Below are positions 21,997-32,143 of a DNA stretch of 64,000 bases, piece after piece. The notes under the pieces were generated by a model that did no database searches, was not told the origin of the DNA, and saw only the letters and a program-made list of their open reading frames with translations. Source of the DNA: Cladopsammia gracilis (taxonomy: Eukaryota > Cnidaria > Anthozoa > Scleractinia > Dendrophylliidae); assembly GCA_022457155.1 (NCBI GenBank), contig JAJGOT010000347.1:516001-580000 (forward strand), given 5' to 3'. The translations under genes were made by a program, and so were the position numbers. Each line of letters starts with the position of its first letter. The stretch's first letter is position 1.

Positions 21997-23114
21997 TCAA
22001 AGCCTCCTAAGAGCCAACCCGTGAATAAGAAATGCTAACGCGTAACGCAATATTGCGGTAAGCTCATGTTTTCACAGTGACACGGTTCAATTTTTTTTTT
22101 TTTAATTAAACGTAAGGATTTTTGACAAACGCAAAAAGAAAAATACAGTACATCACTTTCACAATGTTCAGTCCGAAGACGAAAGAAAAACAAAAAGAAC
22201 GGCCCCAGCGAGATTCGAATCTGGGCCTTTCGGCTGTTAGTCTGCGCTTTACACCATTCGGCCACCGTGATCAATGACTTAAAACGGGATAAATTTTATT
22301 AGTAAATTTTTACCTCTCGATAATGATTTTCCACTACCGACCTTCCGATACCGATCTGAGTCGTTATTGGTTAATTTGCCCAAATATGGAAAAATGATGA
22401 CGAATTACGCGAAAAAAAAATGTTTTCCTCGTCGCGAAAAAAAAAAATGGCACATGCACGTGGCACTTGCACGTGGCGGGCAAATCTTTCCTCGTCCACA
22501 GTATAATTTCCACAATTGTTATGTTCAAATCCATAACCATTTCTGCCAGTCCGATTAAGACTTATTTTTGAAGGAAACTTTGACATTCTTCTCGATCTTA
22601 TTTTGAAGGAAACAACTTTTGAAAGAAACATTCTTCTCGATCTCGCCGCTTGATTGCATTTACTCTCTTTCGATTTGCGAAGCGGTCATGTGACACTTGT
22701 TCACTGACGTGACAGTCATGTATTTTTTTGGAGCGGAAATATTTTTATTCCAATTTCCGGTTATTTGATGTTTGAAATTTACTAAAACACGGCGCCTCGT
22801 TGGTTATATATATCAGCTCATATTCGGCTCGTCCTCGATGAATAACAGTTAATTACTTCAAGATAGATAAGCATCAAAACACGTGTCTCGGTTGAAAATT
22901 CCTTTTAGATCGATCTTAACGTTGCATTAAAGACTCCAAATGCAAAACATCTTTAATGTTGTTATTGTTACAAAACGCATTCGTAACAAAGCATTACGTC
23001 ACTAAGTTAACAGCTGATGGAAGGAGTGAGCGAGTGAGTGAGCGAGTGACTCATTTGCATATCTGTCGCCGTTACGATAACCTGTTCATTAGGCATGCGC
23101 GTATTCACGAGTTA
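21997..23114 (-). repeat. Composite repeat with tRNA-like core, copy b
   Basis: An inverted copy of the 17135 family, 1.1 kb. About 490 bp (22300-22860) are missing from copy a. The tRNA-like core is at 22201-22272 with B-box AGATTCGAATCT. Terminal TTAACTCGTGAATACGCG corresponds to 23114 inward. Confidence 0.75.
22201..22272 (-). other. tRNA-like pol III promoter remnant
   Basis: Minus strand: GTGGCCGAATGG (A box) and GATTCGAATC (B box), 35-40 bp apart. Poor stem pairing argues against a functional tRNA. Confidence 0.5.
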
Positions 23115-23536
23115 ACAATGGGATAGCAGACTCTAAACCAACCGCTTAAAACAAGTCTAGGCATAGCTCAACAAGTCAAATAGCTCATGATAGTGGTATT
23201 TTTTGTCGACCTTTTGGGCGAAAAGGAAAACAATACATCAACATTTGGAGTAACACCTCATCATTCAACAATTTATTTTTTTTTACCCAAAATCGGTAGT
23301 ATCGCCGTAATATATTGTTCTGAGTTTTCGGATTTTTAGCTTATATGCGCATATATTAATTTCATAGGCAAAACATTGATACCGATTCTGTATGTCTGCT
23401 GTTACGGGTGTTTAAGGACTTTTCAGGAAAATTAATTATTACAATTTAGTGTTGCACGACGCGGTAAGTACATTATATAAGTGAAATGTGACTGACATTT
23501 CAAATCGCTAAGTCTGATGTTAAATGTTCCCCCTAC

Positions 23537-23714
23537 CTCTTAAAGTGACGTCGTCAAAATCCAGTGTTTCATGAGCAGGTTGAGTGACGTTTTCTTCACT
23601 TTCAGCTTTGATTGAACTCCTCGCCATGAATTCTAGGAGAGTGGAAATGTTTAATATCACGGCGTTACATTTTGGTTTTACAGTTATGTTCAAATCTGCG
23701 ACACGGGTGGCCAT
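23537..23714 (-). CDS. Candidate first exon, possibly of TPR gene 1
   Basis: ATG at 23714 in good context (GCGAAAATGG) opens 59 codons plus one base, with coding-like composition (MATRVADLNITVKPKCN, then FMARSSIKAESEENVTQPAH). It ends at AGAG followed by donor GTAGGG. The leftover G would pair with the CA that starts gene 1 exon A, giving an in-frame Ala and a 7.3-kb intron. Product not recognised. It could instead start a different gene. Confidence 0.4.
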
Positions 23715-24118
23715 TTTCGCTGGTTACGAAGACAATCATAAAGTATGCCGCCTTGAAGAATCTAAAAAAAGTCGACTATTTACTAGGAGTTTCAATGTGT
23801 GCAAGCATTGGAAATTAGAACACATTATTGGTAATAAGATAAATAAAATATAAAATGAAATTATATGGGTTATAACTTCAGGAGAAATTGAAGTGCATAT
23901 TAAGGTGTATACAGGAGACTTTCGTTGAGGCCAGTGGTTTCATATAACCCTTGAAATAGAAATTCGACAAATACACACAAAAGGACACTAAACCCATTGC
24001 TTCCTTTCCTTTACTGGTGACTAAGTATTTAACAATGGCCGTTTCAATTTGTTTCATGAGTTTTCTGAAATAACTATAGTCGCTAAAAGACCTGTGTGAT
24101 AGTAATTAAATTTATGTA

Positions 24119-25059
24119 TTAACCCTATTCAGACTGGAGGGGGGGGGGGGGGGGCTTTTCGAACCCCCCCCTCCAGTAAAATTGTAATAACTCTTACACC
24201 GAAATAGCTATGAGGCTGAAATTTTCTGACTTTTCCTAGAATTTATCTAGAAACATTTTGGTATCCATAACATGTCAGTGTGATTAACCATGTTGCCATG
24301 GCAGCCGTTTTTTGACACATATGTTTTCAAAATATTAAAATACGGTGAATTTTTTATTTTAAGATCTTGTTTTTTGACTTATAGTGCATTTTCTTTTAAG
24401 AATAGCTTTTTCTTGGGACTAGTTCTTGAAAGACATCAAAAATTTTTAACATCAAATATTTGGGGGGGAGGGGTAGGTAAATTTTTGCTCACTTTTACAT
24501 ATAGAGAAAAAAATTGTACTATTTATTAAATAACGCTTCTAAGTTCATTGTTTGGATAATATACATTAGTTTGATACGTGTTTTATACATTCTGATCCTT
24601 TTCTCTTTTAGATATTTTTTAAATTTTAATTTAAACAAAAAAAAAGGAAATCCAAGATGGTGGATCCAAGATGGCGGATCCAAGATGGCAGACAATAATT
24701 TCTAAATTATAGTTTTATCGCCTTTTTTTGCCTTTTCTCGCTTTACAAGTGTGTCCTTGTTTGAATTTATTATGTTTTAATATTAAAGAGATGATTTTAC
24801 AGTTATATTTGATATTTTAAGTATCTGGATGGAAAAATATCAAAGAAACGTCGGAAAAACAAAAAATACGTCACTGTGACGTCATAATTGGGTGTGGCAG
24901 GTCAAAACTGGGTGTGAGGTTTCCTTGTATGGAGATGAACATTATGTGAAAATTTCATGGTCCTAGCCTTACTGGTTCCAGAGATATGAAGGGGGGTCCG
25001 AGGAGCCCTCACCCCCCAGTCACAGATTGCCTAAAAAAGCCCAGTCTGAATAGGGTTAA
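24119..25059. mobile_element. TTAA-flanked piggyBac-like non-autonomous element, copy 1
   Basis: TTAA at both ends. Termini are CCCTATTCAGACTGG and its exact complement. The CCC terminus and TTAA target fit piggyBac (Kolobok is an alternative). Further copies are at 39583-40534 and 63303 to the window end. Just inside one end is a poly-G/poly-C hairpin. Tandem GGATCCAAGATGGC units lie at 24645-24690. No transposase frame. Confidence 0.85.
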
Positions 25060-25684
25060 CGTATAACAACGATTACATGTATGTCGCTGGATTACTGTAA
25101 AATTACGCACCTTTGATGACTCTTGGGTGGTTTCTTCACGCAAAATAAAGCGGAGACAAAGAAAAGTCTTCCAGTTAAAACGATTTGCAGAGCGCCTTGT
25201 ATTCAAACCAATCAACAGAAGAATTACACACTATTGACAATGTATGTGCCAAGTCCTTTTATTAAGAACAAGCGGACTTTTTATAAATAGAACACTGTAA
25301 TATTGAAGTCATGACGCACTTTTTGGCTCAAGAGTTTAATTCTTTGTTTATTTCACTTTCATGAGAATTAAATCTCAACTAAACATAATCTTATGGTTTC
25401 ATTCTCTAGCGTTATTTCAAGAACATAAATTGTGTATCAAGTAAAATCATTGCTCGCTTCTAGGCTCTCAGCGTTTCCTTCTTTGCCTATGTTTTTCACG
25501 AGATTTAACTCTCTACTAAAGATAAGCTTTAGTTTCATTCTCCAGCTTTATTTCTAGAACACTTGTGTTCACGTCATATTTTACTTGTTGTCACAACTGC
25601 CTTCTAGGCTCTCATATCATTGTTTCCTTTTTTAGTTTATTTTACTTTCATGAGAATAAGACTCTAGCGATAAATTATTGGTTT
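25060..25684. other. No gene seen
   Basis: AT-rich. Repeated phrases around CTCTAGCGTTATTTC and AGAACACTTG occur three times (25400-25870), suggesting degenerate tandem duplication. Confidence 0.4.
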
Positions 25685-25843
25685 TAAGGTGATGTTACAC
25701 GGGACGACTATTAACGCAACGTTGTTCCGTTCAAAGTTGACACCGTGCAACAGCGCACGGACGATGATTTATAACCCAACATTTTGTTGCGGCTACTACA
25801 AGAAATTGTTGCAACAAAAATCGCTCCATGTAACATCCCTTTA
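25685..25843. mobile_element. Small inverted-repeat element (MITE)
   Basis: Ends AAGGTGATGTTACACGG and CCATGTAACATCCCTTT are imperfect inverted repeats 160 bp apart. No clear target duplication. Confidence 0.5.
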
Positions 25844-27100
25844 TTCTCTATCGTTATTTCTAGAACACTTGCCTATCACGTGTTATTTCACGTGATAAAG
25901 TCATGTCCCGATTTCTTGGCTCTCAATGTTTCCTTTTTTAACATTTATAACAATTAAGACCTCGAGCCCTAATATTATAAAATGATCCAAAACCTGCTCA
26001 CATCTCCAATGCTGTGTTTTCCATCATTTTTCGAAAATTATCCAGCACTTTAGTGTCACATGAATTTCAAGGTACTCCAATACTTTTTTTTTCTGCTTAG
26101 AAGAGCTTTCAAATGGAGATGTTGGGATTATAAGCTACTCCGCATCTCAGCAGAGGCGAAGCTGACAAGCAGTTTTCTGAGTTTTGTTTATGAATACGAA
26201 ATAAGCACACGTGTGAAATTCATTCTAAGAATTCGAACCTTTGTAAGGGGGGCGAACATAATATGCGCGCCAGTTACCCCAGGAGGGGAGGGAGGGAGCA
26301 TGTAAGCTGCATTAGAAGTTTCCATGAAGTGCCATGTTTTTAAATGCGGAGACAACGCTGACTAGACGCGCGCATATCACGTACGCCCCCTTAGAAACCG
26401 GGAAAACGCTGATAATTTCCGTGGAAACCAAAAAACCGCACTGGGGATAAAAATTACACAAAACCAAAAATCCCCTTTTCATAAAAACCGAAAACCGGAT
26501 TTTCAAAAAAGAAAAAAATTGAGAAAACCGCAACGGTTATCAAAACCGAAAAACTGGAAATTTTCTGTGCATGAAACGAAAAACCGATCTCAAAATGACA
26601 AAAACAGAAAAACCGAAAACCCATGCAATGCCCCCTCTAATAAGCCTTCATTTTGGATGCATTAAATTTCTGTACAAGACTTTTCTGGTTGAACACTGAT
26701 CACTGAAACAGGTTGCTCATTTTACTGGAGCCGTAGTTTTGTCATTAACTCCGGAAATCCCGTAAAGAAAGCTGGCCAAAACTTGTGATTTTGCTCCCAC
26801 TTATTTTCAAACCTAACCCTCTAGGCTTGAATACAAAAGCAAACTTTGCATTTTTTCCACCTAAATAGAGTTTTGGTCTCAGTTCGTGATCTCAGTACCT
26901 TTTTTTTGGTTGGGGGTGGACGGAAGGATTTGAAAAAAAAAGTACATCTGCAAGCGTTTTTTTTTTGTTCTAATTAACTTCCGCTGTTTTGTTGCTTTCA
27001 CTATTTCATATCATTTAGGTAATTATTTTCAAAATAGCCCATGCACGCAATACGTGCCTATGATTGGGACTCGTCAGCATGGCGTAGCACACATGAGACT
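25844..27100. other. No gene seen
   Basis: At 26390-26625 repeated AAAACCGAAAA-type phrases form low-complexity sequence. No coding exon recognised. Confidence 0.4.
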
Positions 27101-27129
27101 CAGCGAAAAGAAAAAGAGCAAAAGCGGAG

Positions 27130-28018
27130 TTCGATTTATGTCAGTCGCTCCATATATTCACAAAGGTGGCAACTGGCCAAAAATCAATCCGATCCCAACT
27201 AATACTTGCCAGTGTTTAATTTTGGCGAGAAATCAACGTCTGTGTGAGCCTTCAACAACTCGCGACCCTTCCTTACAAAAGGGTGTCGAAATGTCGTCAA
27301 ATAGATATTTTGAATTTAGACACGTGCTTAGTGACCTTAGCCGATTTGTTGAGGAGACACTCGAGTTCGTGGAAGCTTTATTGGATCAATTAACACTTTC
27401 GATAAGATTGCCAACTCGTAACGCAATGCACGGTATGTTTACCCGCGTTAAGAACATTTTTCTGGACAATTTCCACACTTTTTCAAACGAACCTAGAACA
27501 AGAGAGTTATTCTCAAAACCACCCCTTGTTGCCTTTAGGCGTGAAAGTAGCCTCAGAGATACCCTGGTGCACAATTCTAACAAGTTCCACACTGATCAAC
27601 GTGGTTCGTTTGCATGTCAGCATCCCCGGTGTTGCACTTGCAAACGCATCACTTCAGACATCCATGTACGCGGCCCTAAATATTCTAGCATCATTCATCA
27701 ACACTTCACATGCAGAACAGAACACCCGGTGTACGTTATCTCTTGTCGTCGTTACCCTCTTCTGTACATCGGGAAAAATGGTCGAAGTCTTCGTGAACGC
27801 TTCGGCGAACACCTAAGAAGCGTTTAAAAGAACACTCCTGGTCTACCTGTGGCCGAACATTTCAATACCGACGGCCATACTTTAGATGACATCTTCATTT
27901 GCGACTTTGCCGAGGCTCCAGTCGCCACAGGAAGCACCTTGAAATGGAAAGCACTTTTAGGATCGGCGCCATGCAACCTTTGGGTCTTAACAATGCTTTC
28001 CATTTCTTGTGAACTGCG
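27130..28018 (+). pseudogene. Penelope GIY-YIG endonuclease domain, broken
   Basis: The frame runs to TAA at 27825-27827. Typical pre-endonuclease sequence (DNFHTFSNEPRTRELF, then RRESSLRDTLVHN) leads into a CxxCxxC-like segment (CQHPRCCTCKR). The GIY-YIG core follows, VYVISC then LLYIG (Y in place of one Gly-Ile position is usual here), and the conserved Arg of GRSLRERFGEH. The TAA replaces an expected Lys and the same frame continues (PVAEHFNTDGHTLDDIF). A one-base shift near 27910 then moves the C-terminal part into another frame, ending at a TGA near 28018. At least two lesions make it non-functional. Confidence 0.8.
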
Positions 28019-28118
28019 CGCGTTCGCCTTCATTTTTCTCTTGTGCGCGCTCTAATTTCAAATTTCATATTTTAAGATTGTACTACTTAGTTCTTGCGTG
28101 AACATTTAACAGTCAAGA

Positions 28119-28149
28119 CTGATGAAGGGCTATGCCCGAAACGTTTGTA
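28119..28149 (+). ncRNA. Hammerhead ribozyme core of the Penelope-like element
   Basis: CTGATGA at 28119-28125, stem II GGGC/GCCC (28127-28130 with 28134-28137), GAAA at 28138-28141, a two-base stem III with loop GTTT, and GTA cleavage triplet ending at 28149. Stem I pairing is not evident, so it may act only as a dimer or be decayed. Confidence 0.5.
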
Positions 28150-28610
28150 GTGAACTCAATCACTATGACACTTTTTACAAATTTTTATATTTTTTTATTT
28201 TACTATTTTTCACTTTTTTAACGCATTTTATTTTTAAAAAAGTGTCACGCATCATCTGGAGAACATTCACGTTACTTTACTCCTTTTTAAATTTTATTAA
28301 ATTATAGCCTGCGTAGCTGGCGGTTTTTTGGATGCGCGTGCGCGATGATGAATTTGCGTGCGCGACTGCGTGCGCACAAAGCGGCGAAAACGAGTGGCGA
28401 AGCCGCAATGAAAATGGAGAGGAGACGGAGAGAAGGATGAAACTGTATACAACTGTTACATATAGCAAGTGAAAATCTACATAGAAAACTAACGACAAAC
28501 TTCCATCAAACATAGTTATTGGACATGTTGCGTTCGTACTTTAGGGTATACCGTAGATCGTATTATACAACCTAGAGTTATATTTTATTTTTCAGTTTTT
28601 GGGTATTGAT

Positions 28611-28640
28611 ATTTCAGCTGGCCAAACCAGCCTTCTTCAG
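28611..28640 (-). ncRNA. Degenerate hammerhead-like motif
   Basis: Minus strand: CTGAAGA, then a CTGG/CCAG-containing stem II, then GAAA and a short AT-rich stem III. The core fits CTGANGA...GAAA but stem I is weak. A likely remnant of another Penelope-type terminus. Confidence 0.3.
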
Positions 28641-28649
28641 GTACAATAA

Positions 28650-31082
28650 AGGTATATCTTCACTTGTTTAAGCCGATAAGACCCATTAATTTGATCCAGC
28701 GTTCACCAGCAAGATTGTCGTCCACGGTTGCCTGCTTAAACATTTTCTAAAAGGTACGTTTCCATAATGATTATACATACACCTGATTGAAGAAAGGTTG
28801 TCGGGTATGACCCAATGATTCTCTGATAAAGAAAAAAAAAATTTCAGTTGTGTTCTCTGATAAATTGCACATTGTTATAACAAAGAATGCTCAGAATAAT
28901 TCTCTGAAAGTCTTTAAGGAAGGAATAGATCTTAAATATAAGCCTCATTTGCCTTGTTCCAGAATTCCATTGTGTCGTATCGTTTATGATTTGTGCCTTT
29001 TTCCCGACAATAGGCTCCTGGTATAGGCTATAGTAAAAGCGAAAGTTACTCGAAATTTCTACATGCTGAAAATAATGGCTTTGTTGCTCGAGAACGATAC
29101 CAATTTCTATATCATATCGATTTTCGACATCCATTTAAAATTTCCCGCGGAAAATCGAATCTTTAAAATAGTAGTATATTCATCCCTGACCCACCCCTGC
29201 TTGGGCTCATCAAGTTGTGGTTGTCCAAGTTTGAGTGGAACTGGGTACTAATTGCTGGATAAAAGATTTCACGATGGCGGCGGCCGTTCGACAGTTTTGT
29301 CGCCTTTTTCGGCTCATCCTTGGTGCAATTTCTTACAGCTGACATCACAATAGCAAAACTATACCGATGATGCAATTTAAAATCTAAATAAGAATACGAT
29401 GAACAAAAGGAAATTATATTACACTGGGGATGACCCCCTTTTTCAACCCAAGTCGCTTCTTCATCGAGTGCCCGCGTTTTCTTCTGTCCTGTAAAGTATC
29501 TATTTTAGACTTTAAGCTAACATTGGTGGTTTAAAAGTGCAGTAATGTGGCGAGAATTGTAGGTCGTTAACTTTCTTTCTTCAGTCACAACGGTGCAGTG
29601 CTTGTTTGGTCATTCTTAAAAAAAAAATATCACGTGTTATATAGAGTGCGTGAAATGAAAAACATCCATTTTGAATTGCAAGAGATCAGCATTATCAGTG
29701 ATTTGCGAGATATCGATGTTTGCATTGTACTGTAAGCCCCTTTATGTGCATCTACAGCTGCACCCAGCCCTGTCAGAATGTTTTGTAGTGGTAGGCAGGG
29801 TAACAGAAGTAGTAGGTGATAAGGGCTAGTGATTTATTTTGTTATTAGTCATGATTTGTGAGCTCCAGTGTGAAGTAGACGGCAAATAATTGACTGTAGG
29901 AGGCAAAATTGCCAGCTGCCGGCACGTTTTGACAGGGCTGGTCTACAGAATTATTCGATTTCATCCTCTTTTTCTGCAAATTGCAGATTTTTGTTTACTA
30001 AAATCAGCATTTTTACATTGGGTTTCATTTTTCCAGTGTCTGCTAAGCGGCACATATGACGGGAAAATATTGCGAGTGCTGACAGAGGGGGGAGGGGAGG
30101 GGGGATAGGGAACATCTGTAAACATTTTTAAAACAGATTTATTCCACTTACGTACACCACCTACAGTAGCCCAGGAACATGAACATCATTTTCGATGTTT
30201 GTGGTTTTAAGTTGTCAGTCAATGTTGCTATAGATTTTCTTGGAGGCTTCCAGTGAAGAATACCATGTTACACATTTTTTGGCGCGATACATCTTTTACT
30301 TTGCCTACATGCCACAAATTTGTTCAAGTGGCAAGGTGTATTCTACATACCTTATTGGCACTTATTTTTATGGAACTTAAATTTCATGAAAATAGAAGAA
30401 GAATATATTGGCAAGACTTAAATTTTGCAATTTGGCAGTAAAATTGTGTTAAAAGGAACTAAATTTAGCGAAAATTGTTCAAATGCTAATCCTGCCTTGT
30501 CGTTAGCGCAATGGAAATAATAGTAAATAACAGTCACCTTAATCCCCGATATTTACCTACCATCATTTATGGTTAGTGCTGGGCGAGCTGGGACAAAACA
30601 AACATTCAATCGAGCAAAAAGCCACTGATCGCAATGATCAGCATGAATGAAATGCGAAACGCACCATAAACACAAATAATTATAAAGGACTGCCAAAACA
30701 ATCGGCCACCCCGAAGGTCATGTACTAACAGGGGGCAAACTCAATCAAAAAGTGTATAGATTTTCTCGGCAAGCATTCCCGTCTTTTGAAGCGCTTGGTT
30801 ACATGTCTGTTTACATTGAAACTCGTTTCTGGTTTTCTGGTTTCTCTCGTTTCTCGTTTCTGGTTTCTGGTTTTATGCTGATTGGCCAAACTCTGACAGC
30901 TCGGACAGTGGCTTGGAGCTGCGGGGAGAATTGGGGCAGCATTCCAAAATTTGTGGAACATGGCTATAAGCTCTCACTCCCACCCTCCCCCCCCCCCCCC
31001 ACCCCCCCCCCCCCCCCCACATTAAATTTTAACAAGTGCTGAGGGAACCGCTTTAATAAATGATGGCAGTGCCGTTTAGAAA
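28650..31082. other. Repeat-rich, no gene supported
   Basis: Includes AGCCTGCGTAGCTGGCGG-type dispersed repeat (28308), GGAACTTAAATTTCATGAAA-type repeat (30370) and a poly-C tract (30988-31018). No exon recognised. Confidence 0.4.
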
Positions 31083-31328
31083 TTAACCCTCGCACGTACA
31101 AGGGGGGAGGGTGGATGACATCACGGACCTCCAGCAGCGCCACAACCCATAGTGTATACCTTATCTTGTAAAGCACATCACAGGCTTTGTATAAGACATA
31201 AAATATTTCCGAAATATTGCAACATCGCAAAAACCCAAGGGGGGTGGCAACAAACCCCCCCCCCTCCCCCCCACCTCCCCCTTGTACCACGGTGGGGGTA
31301 TAAGTTTGCGTGTACGTCCGAACGTTAA
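31083..31328. mobile_element. TTAA-flanked MITE, 246 bp
   Basis: TTAA at both ends with imperfect inverted termini CCCTCGCACGTAC and GTACGTCCGAACG. Poly-G/poly-C hairpins lie inside. A related left end occurs at 59841 (TTAACCCTCGGACTTACGG). Confidence 0.65.
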
Positions 31329-31499
31329 GGAGGAGTATTAGTTGCAGGAGTATTAGTTTGTGGATTGGCGATTTTTTGCGGTGGAGAATGACATTTCTGC
31401 TGGGAACTAAATTCCAGATCAAGCAATGTTCAGAGCATTAACTAGCCTGTGCGCAGATATACATATCCGATTTCCTTGCTCCCCGCGGGATCCTTTGCC

Positions 31500-31600
31500 G
31501 GCGCGTTCTGATTGGACGCTCGACAGTAGGCATTGTTAGAAACAGCTCTGATTGGCTATCGAAAGCCAAATACTTTATGCTGCATAAAAATTCATGCGGG
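31500..31600 (+). promoter_or_regulatory. Candidate promoter for the gene starting at 31636
   Basis: Two reverse CCAAT boxes in repeats of CTGATTGG (31508 and 31547) and a TATA-like CATAAAAATTC near 31584 precede the ATG at 31636 by a plausible distance. Confidence 0.35.
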
Positions 31601-31635
31601 TTTTTCCATGACAGATCTTAATTTGTCGACTAAAC

Positions 31636-31772
31636 ATGGGTGATTGTGTGCTGTGTTTCTCGCCTATCGCGATGTATAGCGACAGAAATCTTGTTCAAGG
31701 TCGCGGTGAATTGAAAGTTGACGAAGAAAACCTTTCACTAGAGTTTGCTGTACACTCTACGTCACCGTATAC
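31636..31772 (+). pseudogene. 5' part of a gene interrupted by a MITE
   Basis: ATG 31636 opens a coding-like frame, MGDCVLCFSPIAMYSD then LVQGRGELKVDEENL and LEFAVHSTSPY, which ends at the inverted-repeat element at 31773-31932. Beyond that the frame reads only the MITE. The first Cys pair (CVLC) could be half of a zinc-binding site. I do not recognise the family with certainty and found no continuation after the insertion. Confidence 0.4.
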
Positions 31773-31932
31773 ACCTAATTCGATAAAGGTTGCTTTAGCA
31801 GTTGGTCATTGGGAATTGGGAATTGGCATTTGGCATACAGAACACAATGCAATGCTTCGCTTGAGTGACCGCCAAACAATAGCTTCCCAATCCCCAATTA
31901 CCAATGACCAAACCAACCTTTATTGAATTAGG
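31773..31932. mobile_element. Palindromic MITE, 160 bp
   Basis: CCTAATTCGATAAAGGTTG and, at the other end, CAACCTTTATTGAATTAGG are inverted. The inner TTGGTCATTGGGAATTGGG is mirrored as well. It disrupts the frame beginning at 31636. Confidence 0.8.
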
Positions 31933-32128
31933 TATATCTGTGAACCATGCATGCGCTGGACTTCTACAGAAATGACACTCACGGACTTTTTAATAACTTA
32001 AGAACAATTGACAAGTACAGTTCCAAAGTTTTCAAGGCAGGACTGACTGTAGCCTGCGGGCAGACGTCTCCTATTGTAAACCATCTATTTGTGAAGCTTA
32101 CGAAACGATTTGTTGTTTAATCGCCATC

Positions 32129-32143
32129 ATGGAGGCAGCAAGG
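32129..32143 (+). CDS. SNX-like exon 1 (or 3' end of an upstream exon)
   Basis: Encodes MEAAR before donor GTGAGA. It aligns with the IEAAK that precedes the R-R motif in SNX5, so it may be the end of an internal exon whose upstream part was replaced. Confidence 0.5.

Larger units (their letters stand above)
27130..28150 (+). mobile_element. Penelope-like retroelement, 5'-truncated 3' end
   Basis: Contains the GIY-YIG endonuclease part of the polyprotein, followed by a non-coding tail and a hammerhead core at 28119-28149. The reverse transcriptase is absent, so the copy is 5'-truncated, as is usual for such elements. Confidence 0.8.

Noticed and set aside
30964..31422. 152-codon Gly-rich minus-strand frame
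   Set aside because: Translation of poly-C tracts and the MITE at 31083-31328.
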